A stretch of 64,000 bases of DNA from Cyanobacteria bacterium RU_5_0 (lineage in GTDB: Bacteria; Cyanobacteriota; Cyanobacteriia; Elainellales; Elainellaceae). Positions 53,613 through 61,741 of the stretch are shown here, one piece after another. Both the position numbers and the translations under genes were made by a program. Every line of letters starts with the position of its first letter. Position 1 is the stretch's first letter. Below the pieces are notes generated by a model. It worked only from the letters and a program-made list of their open reading frames with translations, did not search any database and was not told the DNA's origin. The stretch is from the NCBI GenBank assembly GCA_012033255.1, contig JAAUSF010000007.1, positions 1-64,000 of the forward strand. Reading direction: 5' to 3'.

Positions 53613-53955
53613 CGCTGAACAGTAGCTGCGATCGCAGTTCTAAAAAAGGTGTAAGTTTCGCGTTAGGTTTGTTGCTTTGTGCCGCTTTGATAATGCAGAG
53701 CAAGCAAAAGGTGATCGGTTGCCATGTGGCGATCGTCTCGTTGCAGAGTTCGTCAAAGCGATCCTGTGCATCGCTGTAGGAGATTTGCTGTGGTATAGCT
53801 GTAGTCAGTTAGGTTAGGACATGGACATTTTTGTGGGGCGGCGGAGCCGCCCCACAAAAATGTCCTAACCAATATGACTATGGCCATATCTCAGACATCC
53901 TGAAATCGATAAATTAGCATAGAGACAAGAGAGCCACTGACTTGAAACCTTCACC
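53613..53955. other. Intergenic region with a MITE-like hairpin
   Basis: No gene is supported. It contains the repeat 53792-53890 and presumably the promoter of the Uma2 gene that starts at 53956. Confidence 0.5.
53792..53890. repeat. MITE-like element with a perfect 20-base-arm hairpin
   Basis: Ends GGTATAGCTGTAG...GGTTAGGACAT (left) and GATATGGCCATAG...GGTTAGGACAT (right, other strand) resemble the element at 15003-15121. Its centre is a perfect hairpin: arms at 53823-53842 and 53846-53865, loop GGA. Confidence 0.65.
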
Positions 53956-54549
53956 ATGACTATTGCAACAGCCACTCCAACCACAGATCAGTGTATTGTG
54001 CTTCCAGGACGCACCTGGAAACAGTTCAAGCTGATTCAAGAAGGATTGGATGACTCTCCAGGGGTTCGTCTGTTCTATTTCAATGGCACGATCGAGATTC
54101 TGATGCCGGGACGTGATCATGAAGTCTTCAAAAGTATCATTGCTTTACTGTTGGGTATTTATTTTGAAGAAAATGGCATTGAGTTTGAGCCAACTGGCTC
54201 TATGACGCAAGAACGAGAAGGGACAGCGTCCGCTCAGGCAGACGAATCCTATTGCATTGGTATATCTAAGCCTGTACCAGACCTGTCGATTGAGGTCGTT
54301 TTCACCAGCGGCGGATCGAATAAATTGCAACGATATCAAGCCTTGGGAGTGCCGGAGGTCTGGTTTTGGCAGGATGGTGTGTTTACGCTGTACCGATTGC
54401 GTGAAACCGGCTACGAGCAAATTAACCATAGTGAAATTCCCGAATTGGCAGCGATCGACTTTCAGCAGTTGACCCGGTGTGTGTTGATGGGTGAGACTTC
54501 TAGACTGGAGGCAATGCGCGAATTTCGTCGGGGTATTCAGGGGAGATAG
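53956..54549 (+). CDS. Uma2-family (DUF820) PD-(D/E)XK nuclease-like protein
   Basis: 197 residues. FYFNGTIEILMPGRDHEVFKSIIALLL is the typical Uma2 start, and the nuclease core has PDLSIEVVFTSGG (D...E) followed by KLQRYQALGVPEVWFW, with the usual D-(x)n-E-x-K-like order. Such proteins are very numerous in cyanobacteria, have no established function and may come from mobile elements. The gene precedes a short oxidoreductase gene on the other strand. Confidence 0.88.
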   Translation: MTIATATPTTDQCIVLPGRTWKQFKLIQEGLDDSPGVRLFYFNGTIEILMPGRDHEVFKSIIALLLGIYFEENGIEFEPTGSMTQEREGTASAQADESYCIGISKPVPDLSIEVVFTSGGSNKLQRYQALGVPEVWFWQDGVFTLYRLRETGYEQINHSEIPELAAIDFQQLTRCVLMGETSRLEAMREFRRGIQGR

Positions 54550-54642
54550 AGAGTAAGCGACCACCTTTCCCCTCTGGGTTTTAGATTCATTTTTGTCCGC
54601 TTCATCGACTTGTTATGTTGCGATTGAAGCACCTCCGATCTG

Positions 54643-55272
54643 TCAGTAGGCGATCGCCGGAACTTTGTACAGATAGTCATCGCTAGTTGCCTGTCGCATC
54701 ATGAAATCCGCGACATCCGCCCGTGCAATATGCATACCCTTGGCTGGAAGGTCATCAACGGCTATGCGGTAGCGCCCGGTCCATGACCCATCGGTCAGTG
54801 GCAGGGGGCGCACGACGATCCACTCCGGGGCATGTCCCCGAATCTCCTCCAGCGCCCGCCGGTGATCAGCCAGCGTATGGGGAATGAAGCGTTTGATCAA
54901 AAATAGGAGCGCGGCTCCCCGCACATCCCGCGCCTTCTCGTCGAGTACGCCAAAATTCGATAGAAAAATGAGTCGGCGTACCTGATGCGCTTGCATCCCT
55001 TGCAGGATATTATGGGCACCTGCTGAATACAAGGTTATGGGACCTTTGGAATTTGTTCCTAACGTGCAGAACACCACATCCTGTCCTGTAAGTGCTTGGT
55101 TGACCGAAGCTGCGTTGAGTACATCGCAGGGCAGAACGCGCAATCGTTCGTGAGTGATATGTACTGTTGCAGGATTCCGGACGGCTGCTGTGACGTGATG
55201 GTCTTGCACGAGAGCCTGCTCGGCGAGGCAACGGCCCACGCCTCTACTCGCCCCAAAAATGACGATGTTCAT
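54643..55272 (-). CDS. NAD(P)-binding short-chain-type oxidoreductase (NmrA/BVR-B-like)
   Basis: 209 residues, Rossmann start VIFGASRGVGRCLAEQAL (G-A-S-x-G-x-G), then LPCDVLNAASVNQAL, and LIFLSNFGVLDEKA, WIVVRPLPLTDG as in atypical SDRs that bind NAD(P)H without the Tyr-Lys pair. Substrate unknown. The coding sequence is visibly richer in G+C at third positions (for example CCCGGTCCATGACC, GGCGCACGACG) than neighbouring genes, suggesting recent acquisition. Confidence 0.85.
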   Translation of the reverse strand: MNIVIFGASRGVGRCLAEQALVQDHHVTAAVRNPATVHITHERLRVLPCDVLNAASVNQALTGQDVVFCTLGTNSKGPITLYSAGAHNILQGMQAHQVRRLIFLSNFGVLDEKARDVRGAALLFLIKRFIPHTLADHRRALEEIRGHAPEWIVVRPLPLTDGSWTGRYRIAVDDLPAKGMHIARADVADFMMRQATSDDYLYKVPAIAY

Positions 55273-55643
55273 CTATTGATTTCCTTTGTTGCACTATTAC
55301 AGTCCCGAAATGGCACTATTCCTAACAAACCCCATTTGATTGCCTCTAGTTGATTCAAAGGAGCCATTAAGGTCTGGAGTAAAACCGCTTGTAACTGATT
55401 CCTACTCATTCAGCATAAGGAATGCGGTTAGGTTCGTCAGTCGGAAATAGTCAGATCAACTGTCAGAAAAGATCGGATGCTTCTCCGCAGATGTCAAACA
55501 AGATTGAAAAATGGTTTGAAGAAGATTGCTTGTTTTTGGAACGCTTAAAGCGATTACTAGCAGAGCTTGCAGGCTTCATACCAGGTACCAATAGTGCTGC
55601 GCATAGTGCTGTCTCTGAAGTGAACCCAAAAGGCTAGACAATT
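55273..55643. other. Intergenic region, nothing recognised
   Basis: About 370 bases. A + strand frame at 55422-55637 ends in a helix-like MSNKIEKWFEEDCLFLERLKRLLAEL tail that may be a relic of a larger gene, but it has no recognisable family or ribosome site. Confidence 0.35.
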
Positions 55644-55844
55644 TTAGTGTGGCACACTGTTGACTTCTGAGGATTGATCCGCTTCTGGTTCAAAGACGAC
55701 GTAGAACTCGCCCTGGGGTATGTGCTGTTGAAGAAACCGTACATGGGCATCAGCATCGGCTCGATTCTGAATACGGGCGATAATCTTGGGTTTATGTCCG
55801 GGGAAAGCCGCCACGATCGCCCAAGGTCGGTAAGTGTTACACAT
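55644..55844 (-). CDS. Small protein, distant paralogue of the one at 1192-1404
   Basis: 66 residues: MCNTYRPWAIVAAFPGHKP, ARIQNRADADAH and FYVVFEP. It aligns over about 47 residues with the protein at 1192-1404 (PW at the start, R-x-D-A-x-A in the middle, F-x-V-E/F at the end). The overlapping frame 55634-55855 on the same strand lacks this pattern and is rejected. No strong ribosome site is visible. Function unknown; an alpha/beta binding module is possible. Confidence 0.55.
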   Translation of the reverse strand: MCNTYRPWAIVAAFPGHKPKIIARIQNRADADAHVRFLQQHIPQGEFYVVFEPEADQSSEVNSVPH

Positions 55845-55879
55845 ATCAGCATCACAAAATTGGGGGATATGTGAACAAT

Positions 55880-55902
55880 AAAAAGACCCCTAACTTGGGG
55901 TC
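55880..55902 (-). terminator. Terminator downstream of the 55961-56242 gene
   Basis: GACCCC (55885-55890) pairs with GGGGTC (55897-55902); on the minus strand the stem is followed by TTTTT (55884-55880). Confidence 0.75.
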
Positions 55903-55960
55903 AATACAAAAGGGGTAAACTTTCCGGTAAAAAAGCGATTAGATTTTTGAGTAATAATTT

Positions 55961-56242
55961 TTATGAATCTTCTAGCTGTTTTAGAACCTCCTGAAAGATC
56001 TCTCGCTGATTTCTCCCTCCTTCTTCCAGCATTCGTTTAATCGTCATGGCATAGCTAAGCGTGTTTTCATACTGGCTTGGCATACCCAGAAAATCAATCC
56101 CTGAACCCCATCGGTCTACTGTGTCTTCCTCTAAACCAATTACACGGGCTAGAAGTTTTACACATTGTTTACGATAGCCTCTGGTGCTTTCATCTGCTTC
56201 AGTAGCATTGAACCATAGGCGGCAGAATTGTCTTGGCTTCAT
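55961..56242 (-). CDS. Hypothetical protein (RLWFNATEADESTRGYRK family)
   Basis: 93 residues from ATG 56242; the longer frame to 56323 has an unconvincing Ser/Arg-rich extension. The text MKPRQFCRLWFNATEADESTRGYRKQCVKLLARVIGLEEDTVDRWG followed by MPSQYENTLSYAMTIKRMLEEG looks like an all-helical protein that may include an HTH (KLLARVIGLEEDTVDRWG). It ends before a good terminator. CTTTCCGGTAAA-like motifs lie on both sides (55921 and 56370). I do not recognise the function. Confidence 0.7.
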   Translation of the reverse strand: MKPRQFCRLWFNATEADESTRGYRKQCVKLLARVIGLEEDTVDRWGSGIDFLGMPSQYENTLSYAMTIKRMLEEGGRNQREIFQEVLKQLEDS

Positions 56243-56357
56243 GTTCCTGGGTAGGTCATCTGGTCTGAATGATGATCTACCTTTACTCCTTAGCCCCACA
56301 CTTTCACACCTGGTAACAGACAATGTTGAGGTTAATTTAGCACTGATTCAACCCAGA

Positions 56358-56380
56358 TTTACCGTATATCTTCCGGTAAA
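56358..56380. promoter_or_regulatory. TTTACCG-N9-CGGTAAA inverted repeat
   Basis: Perfect 7-base arms at 56358-56364 and 56374-56380, 116 bases upstream of the 56242 start. The right arm context (CTTCCGGTAAATAA) recurs at 55919-55933 as CTTTCCGGTAAAAAA, downstream of the same gene. Could be an operator or a flanking repeat. Confidence 0.4.
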
Positions 56381-56454
56381 TAACCTTTACAATTCCAGGG
56401 GAAGGGCGAAAGTGATCCTAAATTAGGTAAAGATCAGGAAGTTGGGGATGGAGT

Positions 56455-56787
56455 GTGAAGCTACCAAACTGGGAATATGCGATTATCGAATCAGGAAAGC
56501 TGACAGACTATTTGTTAAACATCAACCATCATCGGGGTGGAGCTAAAGCTCATTTGCTCATTCGCTGTGGTTACACTCCAGAGAATTGGCAGCAACTAGA
56601 ATCTGATATTCGCCAATCCCATTTGAGTGCGGATGTCGATCGCGTTCGAGAAACCCCCTATGGCAGACGATATGAAATCAGAGCAGCACTGCCAACTCCA
56701 ATTGGTGAACCACTCATGGTCAGAACCGTATGGCAAATTGACATTGGACAAGAGTACCCGCGATTAATCACGATCGTCCCAGATTAG
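56455..56787 (+). CDS. DUF6883-type protein
   Basis: 110 residues from GTG 56455. It begins KLPNWEYAIIESGKLTDYLLN and contains HHRGGAKAHLLIRCGYTPENW, RETPYGRRYEI and TVWQIDIGQEYPRLITIVP, the marks I associate with DUF6883. Family members resemble polymorphic-toxin or toxin-antitoxin domains (small, Lys/His-containing). The DUF4926-type gene follows after 19 bases with its own AGGAGG, so the two form an operon. Confidence 0.75.
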   Translation: MKLPNWEYAIIESGKLTDYLLNINHHRGGAKAHLLIRCGYTPENWQQLESDIRQSHLSADVDRVRETPYGRRYEIRAALPTPIGEPLMVRTVWQIDIGQEYPRLITIVPD

Positions 56788-56806
56788 CTCAAATTAGGAG
56801 GTCAGT

Positions 56807-57052
56807 ATGGATTTCCCACGTTATACAGACGTAGTTTTAACGGTTAATCTCCCCGATGAACATCTGCAAGTTGGAGATATTGGTACTGTTGTTGAACGTC
56901 ACGATGTTCCTGGATTAGAGCCTGGATACAGCGTGGAATTTTTCGATATGCTCGGCAAACCGATCGCCATTGTCACAGTACCTGCCAGGATGCTCCGACA
57001 GCCCACCCATGCCGATCGCCCTACAACCCGCTCAGAAGCAATCTCCGCCTGA
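56807..57052 (+). CDS. DUF4926-type protein
   Basis: 81 residues. A compact beta protein: YTDVVLTVNLPDEHLQVGDIGTVVERHDV, then GYSVEFFDMLGKPIAIVTVPARMLRQP, which is the DUF4926 pattern. It is usually encoded directly after DUF6883 in cyanobacteria, as here. A regulator/antitoxin-like role for the pair is a guess from size and pairing. Confidence 0.8.
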   Translation: MDFPRYTDVVLTVNLPDEHLQVGDIGTVVERHDVPGLEPGYSVEFFDMLGKPIAIVTVPARMLRQPTHADRPTTRSEAISA

Positions 57053-57098
57053 TCTAGAACCTTAGCCAATTGTTTGAGTGAAGGTCAGGAGAGAACGG

Positions 57099-57638
57099 AT
57101 GGTGATTGCCGCACCAGAACCAAAGGCTGAATTGCAGCCGATCGGAGAGCAACGAGTGGTCTTGCGCGGCTTATCGTGGAAAGCATACCTGCAAATTCTG
57201 GATGCCCTTCCTCAATCCCGTGGCTCTCGCCTGACGTATGACAATGGAACATTAGAAATTACAGTGCCTTTAGAAGCGCATGAGTTTTTAGGTCGGTTAA
57301 TTGAACGCTTCATCTTAACGCTAGTGGAACTGATGGGGATGCGGATCAAGACGATGGGTTCCACCACAATGAACTATCCCCAGTTGCAGAAAGGGGCAGA
57401 GCCAGACAATGCGTATTCCATTCAAAATCAACCCTTGCCAAATCTAATTGAGGAGATTGAATCGTTGGGTCAGCAGCAACGTCAAGAACTGCGTAGTCGC
57501 TTAAGTGTATTAATTGGACATTTGCTGAAATGGCATTATCAACCTCAACAGCGTAGTCGTAGCTGGTTAGCGACCCTTCGCATTCAATGCCTAGATATCG
57601 CTGAACTCCTTGAAGACAATCCCAGCCTAAAATCCTAA
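57099..57638 (+). CDS. Chimeric protein: Uma2 N-terminal half fused to DUF29 C-terminal half
   Basis: 179 residues from ATG 57099 with GGAG eleven bases upstream; a GTG at 57078 is less likely. Residues 1-~112 are Uma2-type (RVVLRGLSWKAYLQIL, RLTYDNGTLEITVP, PDNAYSIQNQ). From about residue 115 the text becomes LPNLIEEIESLGQQQRQELRSRLSVLIGHLLKW, then RSRSWLATLRIQ and LLEDNPSLK, which is DUF29. The nuclease active-site half (P-D-L...E-x-K) is therefore missing and DUF29 lacks its start. A deletion between neighbouring genes is the simplest origin. Product probably inactive as nuclease. Confidence 0.7.
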   Translation: MVIAAPEPKAELQPIGEQRVVLRGLSWKAYLQILDALPQSRGSRLTYDNGTLEITVPLEAHEFLGRLIERFILTLVELMGMRIKTMGSTTMNYPQLQKGAEPDNAYSIQNQPLPNLIEEIESLGQQQRQELRSRLSVLIGHLLKWHYQPQQRSRSWLATLRIQCLDIAELLEDNPSLKS

Positions 57639-57659
57639 AACCACCCCTCCATCTCCTCC

Positions 57660-57711
57660 CTCCTCTCACCCTTCATCCCTCATCCCTCATCCCTCATCCC
57701 TCATCCTTGCT
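57660..57711. repeat. CATCCCT heptamer array upstream of the Uma2 gene
   Basis: CCCTCAT repeated four times in perfect register, followed directly by CATCCTTGCT and the ATG at 57712. It occupies the place of the ribosome site. Confidence 0.85.
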
Positions 57712-58287
57712 ATGGTTGCCGTCACTGTAAACCTCTCCCCCCTCCTTGAACTCACCGATGATGCCTTCTACCAACTCTGTCGAAATAATCCTGAGATCCA
57801 ATTTGAACGTACTGCCACTGGAGAATTAGTCATCATGTCACCTGTGGGCGGAGAAGGCGGCAAGCGCGAAGCAGATTTAATCGTGGATTTGGGATTGTGG
57901 AATCGCCAAGCTAATTTGGGCGTTGTCTTCAGTTCTTCTACCTGTTTCAAACTGCCCAATGGAGCCGATCGCTCTCCCGATGCCGCCTGGATTAAACAAG
58001 CCCGATGGGATGCCTTAACGCCAGCCCAACAGCGCAAATTTCCGCCGATCGTCCCTGATTTTGTGATTGAACTCCGCTCTGAAACCGATGATCTGGGGAC
58101 GCTCCGTGCCAAGATGCGGGAATATATGGACAATGGCGTAGTGTTGGGTTGGCTGATCAATCCCCAAGATCGGCAGGTAGAAATTTATCGTCAAGGACAC
58201 CCCGTTGAAGTGTTTGATGCGCCAATTAGCCTATCTGGAGAGGATCTTTTGCCCGGATTTGTGTTGGATCTCAACCGAATTGTTTGA
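57712..58287 (+). CDS. Uma2-family (DUF820) nuclease-like protein
   Basis: 191 residues, complete. LTDDAFYQLCRNNPEIQFERTATGELVIMSPVGG, then SPDAAWIKQARWDALTPAQQ, PDFVIELRSETDD (D...E) and LRAKMREYMDNGVVLGWLINP carry the PD-(D/E)XK elements in order. The CATCCCT repeat lies where a ribosome site is expected. The last codons (LNRIV and TGA) overlap a duplicated sequence that also occurs at 57068-57185. Confidence 0.9.
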   Translation: MVAVTVNLSPLLELTDDAFYQLCRNNPEIQFERTATGELVIMSPVGGEGGKREADLIVDLGLWNRQANLGVVFSSSTCFKLPNGADRSPDAAWIKQARWDALTPAQQRKFPPIVPDFVIELRSETDDLGTLRAKMREYMDNGVVLGWLINPQDRQVEIYRQGHPVEVFDAPISLSGEDLLPGFVLDLNRIV

Positions 58288-58425
58288 GTGAAGGTCAGGA
58301 GAGAACAGATGGTGATTGTCGCACCAGAACCAAAGGCTGAATTGCAGCCGATCGGAGAGCAGCGAGTGGTCTTGCGCGGCTTATCGTGGGAAGCACTGGC
58401 AGACAGGCTTTCTGCTACGTCCTAA
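58278..58425 (+). pseudogene. Duplicated 5' end of an Uma2 gene (fragment)
   Basis: 58278-58395 repeats 57068-57185 with about five differences, including the ribosome site and start. The frame from ATG 58309 encodes MVIVAPEPKAELQPIGEQR and then VVLRGLSWEA before switching to unrelated sequence and stopping at 58423-58425. Homology ends exactly at AAGCA. It records a third Uma2 gene lost from a tandem array. Confidence 0.75.
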
Positions 58426-58485
58426 TCAGGAACCGAGCGTCATAACTAGTAAACTTTGTGCCAGATTTAGTCCAAATTGCCTAAA

Positions 58486-59187
58486 TCATGCTTCCTGCAA
58501 CAGTTGATCGAATTCTCCCATCACCAAGTGCAGTCCAAATATATCTGCAAATGAGGCAGTGACTTGCTCTCGGATGCGATCGAAGCAAATATCAGGAATA
58601 AATTGGGCAAGACTGCCAACAGGTTTATCTTCAATGCCGCAAGGCACAATTTGTTCAAAGCCCGTTAAATCTGGACAAACATTCAGCGCAAAGCCATGCA
58701 TTGTGATCCAACGGCTGACTTTAATGCCGATCGCGGCTACCTTTCGTCCTTCTAGCCAAACCCCGGTCAAACCAGGGAGACGTTTACCGTTCAGTCCATT
58801 GAGGGCTAACACGCGAATCAGCACTTCTTCCAGTTGACGTAAATACCAGTGTAAATCTGGGCGATGCTGACGGAGATTGAGAATGGGATAACCAATGAGT
58901 TGTCCGGGACAGTGATAGGTGATTTCGCCGCCTCGCTCGACTCGATGCAACGGACAAGGGGCGTTCGCTGGATCGAATTTAAGGAAGTCTAATGTTGCTC
59001 CTTGACCGAGAGTGTAAACAGGTGGATGCTCTAGCAGAAGCAAAATATCCTCTCGATCGGGGAGGTCGCGTCGGGACGCAACGAGCGATCGCTGCCACTG
59101 CCAAGCCATCTCATACGGAACTAATCCGCAGTCATAAACGTGACAACGTCGAATCAAGGCAAGGGAATTTGAATTAGAAAATAACAC
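58486..59187 (-). CDS. lipB: Octanoyltransferase (lipoate synthesis)
   Basis: 233 residues. It transfers octanoyl from ACP to lipoyl domains. Family blocks are clear: [52 protein letters not shown] with the catalytic Lys, and [14 protein letters not shown] with the nucleophilic Cys. Start ATG 59187 gives a short N-terminal extension. Confidence 0.95.
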   Translation of the reverse strand: MLFSNSNSLALIRRCHVYDCGLVPYEMAWQWQRSLVASRRDLPDREDILLLLEHPPVYTLGQGATLDFLKFDPANAPCPLHRVERGGEITYHCPGQLIGYPILNLRQHRPDLHWYLRQLEEVLIRVLALNGLNGKRLPGLTGVWLEGRKVAAIGIKVSRWITMHGFALNVCPDLTGFEQIVPCGIEDKPVGSLAQFIPDICFDRIREQVTASFADIFGLHLVMGEFDQLLQEA

Positions 59188-59377
59188 CCAACTTATAAGG
59201 ATACCTGTATGTCTTCTTGGGAATCAAGCGTAAAAGGACGTAAATTTTGACCTCTACTTCATTGTTCTAATCAAGAATTATCAACGGATGCAAAACATTT
59301 TAAACGGTTTTGTCGTGCAGAATACAAGGTGCTAGGGTGGGAATATGACCCAAATATCTAGGGGAGGAAGCTTAAAT

Positions 59378-60025
59378 ATGAAGCTTGTTATCCAGGGCAA
59401 AAACATTGAGATTACCGACGCGATTCGTGAGTATGTGCATCAAAAAATTGAAAAGGCAGTTAATCATTTCCAAACGTTCACTACCGAAGTTGATGTACAT
59501 CTATCCGTCGCCCGCAATCCCCGGATAAACCCCAAGCAGACGGCTGAAGTAACGATCTATGCGAGTGGTGCTGTCGTGCGGGCGGAAGAGAGCAGTGAAA
59601 ACCTCTACGCCAGCATTGATTTAGTTGCGGACAAGATTGCTCGTCAACTTCGGAAATATAAGGAGAAACGCCATGAGAAATTCCATACGCCTGTCAAGAC
59701 GATGGACGTTCTTGAACAAGAGCCTGTCGCTTCGACGTTGATTGACAACGATCGCACCCCCGAACTACCCAGCGAAGTCGTTCGCATGAAATACTTTGCC
59801 ATGCCACCCATGACGATTCAGGAGGCGCTAGAACAGCTAGATTTAGTTGATCACGATTTCTATATGTTCCGCAACATTGACACTGGTGAAATCAATGTTA
59901 TTTATGAGCGGAATCATGGTGGTTACGGCGTGATTCAACCTCGTAACGGCAATGGTCACACCAATGGCAAATTTGCTGAGATTGCCCACAACCGCCGAAC
60001 CGTTGAATCCTCCAACAAGTCTTAA
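59378..60025 (+). CDS. hpf: Long-form ribosome hibernation promoting factor (LrtA-type)
   Basis: 215 residues from ATG 59378, preceded by GGGGAGGAAG; the frame from 59345 is longer but that start lacks a ribosome site. The N-terminal ~100 residues are the S30AE domain ([31 protein letters not shown]). After a variable linker, the C-terminal dimerisation domain reads [33 protein letters not shown] and [15 protein letters not shown]. Long HPFs make 100S dimers of idle ribosomes; in cyanobacteria the gene is called lrtA, a transcript that accumulates in the dark. A terminator follows. Confidence 0.95.
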   Translation: MKLVIQGKNIEITDAIREYVHQKIEKAVNHFQTFTTEVDVHLSVARNPRINPKQTAEVTIYASGAVVRAEESSENLYASIDLVADKIARQLRKYKEKRHEKFHTPVKTMDVLEQEPVASTLIDNDRTPELPSEVVRMKYFAMPPMTIQEALEQLDLVDHDFYMFRNIDTGEINVIYERNHGGYGVIQPRNGNGHTNGKFAEIAHNRRTVESSNKS

Positions 60026-60084
60026 TTCGTCCACAACAGCGCAGAACTTCATGTCTCTGCCAATTGCCTAACCTGTTTTACGTG

Positions 60085-60117
60085 CCGCCCAGTTCATCAA
60101 GCTGGGCGGTTCTTTTG
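60085..60117 (+). terminator. Terminator after hpf
   Basis: CCGCCCAG (60085-60092) and CTGGGCGG (60102-60109) form an 8-pair G+C-rich stem followed by TTCTTTTGC. Confidence 0.85.
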
Positions 60118-60374
60118 CAAAAATAGGGATTTAGGGTGAGGGCAAATGGCGCATACAATGTCAGTGAGGGCAGTTAGCAGGAGGTATTATCCGATGGCTG
60201 TAGAGCAATATCGGCAATACATTCGGCATCTCCTATCAGGACATGCCCGACGTGCTTCCAGACAAAGGAATGCACCAGAGTGTGACGTGCAGACTATTTT
60301 TGATTCTGAGCATGATCACCACTAACAGACATTGGCTTCTAAGGACAATCTCACTCTCAATCTCTCATCACCCA

Positions 60375-61037
60375 ATGTACACCTACGCCTTCCTCAATTC
60401 CATAGCTACTCTAGACTTACCAGAGGGAATCATTGGTTCACTGCAACTGATCGTAGCGAATCAACTGGCAGCCGTGGTGGAGTTGAATTTAGAACTCGAA
60501 CCCTTTCAATCGAGCGATATACGGTTGATGCAAGCCGTCCTGTCTCACGATCGCGTCATTCGAGAGATCTTTGAGCAAGTCACCGTGTTGCCGCTTCGGT
60601 TTGGCACTTGTTTTGTGTCTCGGCAAGCCTTGTTAGAGCATTTAGAGTCTTATCAGACGGAGTATCTGAGTAAGCTGAATCGTCTGCAAGGACAAGCCGA
60701 ATATTTGCTCAAACTGACGCCTGTGATGCTCCCTGAACCGTCGATCGCGGCTGATGTCAAAGGCAAAGAATATTTTCTTGCTAAGAAGAAACAATTTCAG
60801 GCACAGGCAGAATGGCAGCAGCAGCAGCAGGAAGAGCTAGACGAGTTGGTGCAAACGATCGCACAGGCTTATCCCAATCTGATCCGCACTGAATCGAGTG
60901 ATGGTGTTGAACGGGTTTATCTATTGGGCGATCGTCAACAAGCCCCTGCTTTTCAGGAGTATCTCAACCGATTGCCGCCGCATCCGCACTGGGAACTGAG
61001 TATTGGGGAAGCTCTGCCGCCATATCACTTCGTTTAA
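60375..61037 (+). CDS. GvpF/GvpL-family protein (orphan)
   Basis: 220 residues from ATG 60375; upstream in-frame codons lack protein character. YTYAFLNSIATLDLPEGI at the start and RLMQAVLSHDRVIREIFEQVTVLPLRFGTCF, the family's key block, identify GvpF/L; a Gln/Glu-rich coiled coil and a C-terminal ferredoxin-like region (VERVYLLGDRQQAPAFQEYLNRLP) follow. These proteins assist gas-vesicle assembly. No gvpA, gvpC or other gas-vesicle gene is in the window, so the gene is an orphan here; it may serve another cluster or have diverged. Confidence 0.9.
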   Translation: MYTYAFLNSIATLDLPEGIIGSLQLIVANQLAAVVELNLELEPFQSSDIRLMQAVLSHDRVIREIFEQVTVLPLRFGTCFVSRQALLEHLESYQTEYLSKLNRLQGQAEYLLKLTPVMLPEPSIAADVKGKEYFLAKKKQFQAQAEWQQQQQEELDELVQTIAQAYPNLIRTESSDGVERVYLLGDRQQAPAFQEYLNRLPPHPHWELSIGEALPPYHFV

Positions 61038-61741
61038 AAGTCTTTGCCCACCTTATTCGCTCTAAGGTTTTTGATTTTAGAGATAGTGAAGTGAGAATGG
61101 GAGGATGAATGAATCAAGGAATAACGTGAAGAATCTAGATTGAGAAGTTTAGGAATGTCTTGGTGAACGTCTAAAGATTGATGTGGGTCGTGTCCACCCT
61201 ACTCAGCTTTACTGCTCAACTGATGGGCGATCGCAGTCACCTCCCCCTCCATCGATCGAATGAGTCCCTACCTGGCTCCTTTGGGAAGGTGGCACGTCGT
61301 CTATGGCGGGCTTCGCCCCCAGCCAGGGATGGCACCCCTGCACCTCGTCCTAACCCAAGTGGCTGTCGCTATACCTTGAAACCCTTACTATGAATACATC
61401 TGAGTTAACGGTCATTGATGAAGACAGTGTGTCGATTTTCGGGGTATCGTTCGCGCAGCGTGTGCGAAGCACATACCCCTCCTATGCCCTCATATGCCTT
61501 CGGCGGAGCGAAGCTCTACGATGCAGGGTGTCCCTATATCCCGATGAGGCATCTACACATATCGCGCGGGACTTATAGCCCCCCTGAAACCCCTATTGGT
61601 TAAGAAACTTGATCCTTCAACGCCATTTGGCTCGATTTAGAGGAATATTGATAGTTCGATTGGGCAAGCTAACGTTAGTATTAGGCAGCGATCGCCCATC
61701 CTCTTTCGTAAACCCCTGCAATGTCTAGTCAGGATTGAATT
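61038..61741. other. Gene-free repeat region
   Basis: About 700 bases. It contains a partial GGTTAGGAC-family element (61308-61375), a hairpin GGGGTAT...ATACCCC at 61441-61479 with inner TTCGC/GCGAA, and a second small hairpin CTTCG...CGAAG near 61500. Small open frames here are built on these repeats and are not accepted. Confidence 0.7.
61308..61375. repeat. Partial copy of the GGTTAGGAC element
   Basis: GGGCTTCGCCCCCAGCCAGG, then CCTCGTCCTAACCCAAGTGG and CTGTCGCTATACC match one half of the element at 15003-15121 read on the opposite strand. The other end is not present. Confidence 0.55.

Noticed and set aside
61390-61603. Two overlapping open frames of about 60 residues
   Set aside because: Both lie on hairpin repeats (61441-61479 and near 61500) and have no family resemblance.
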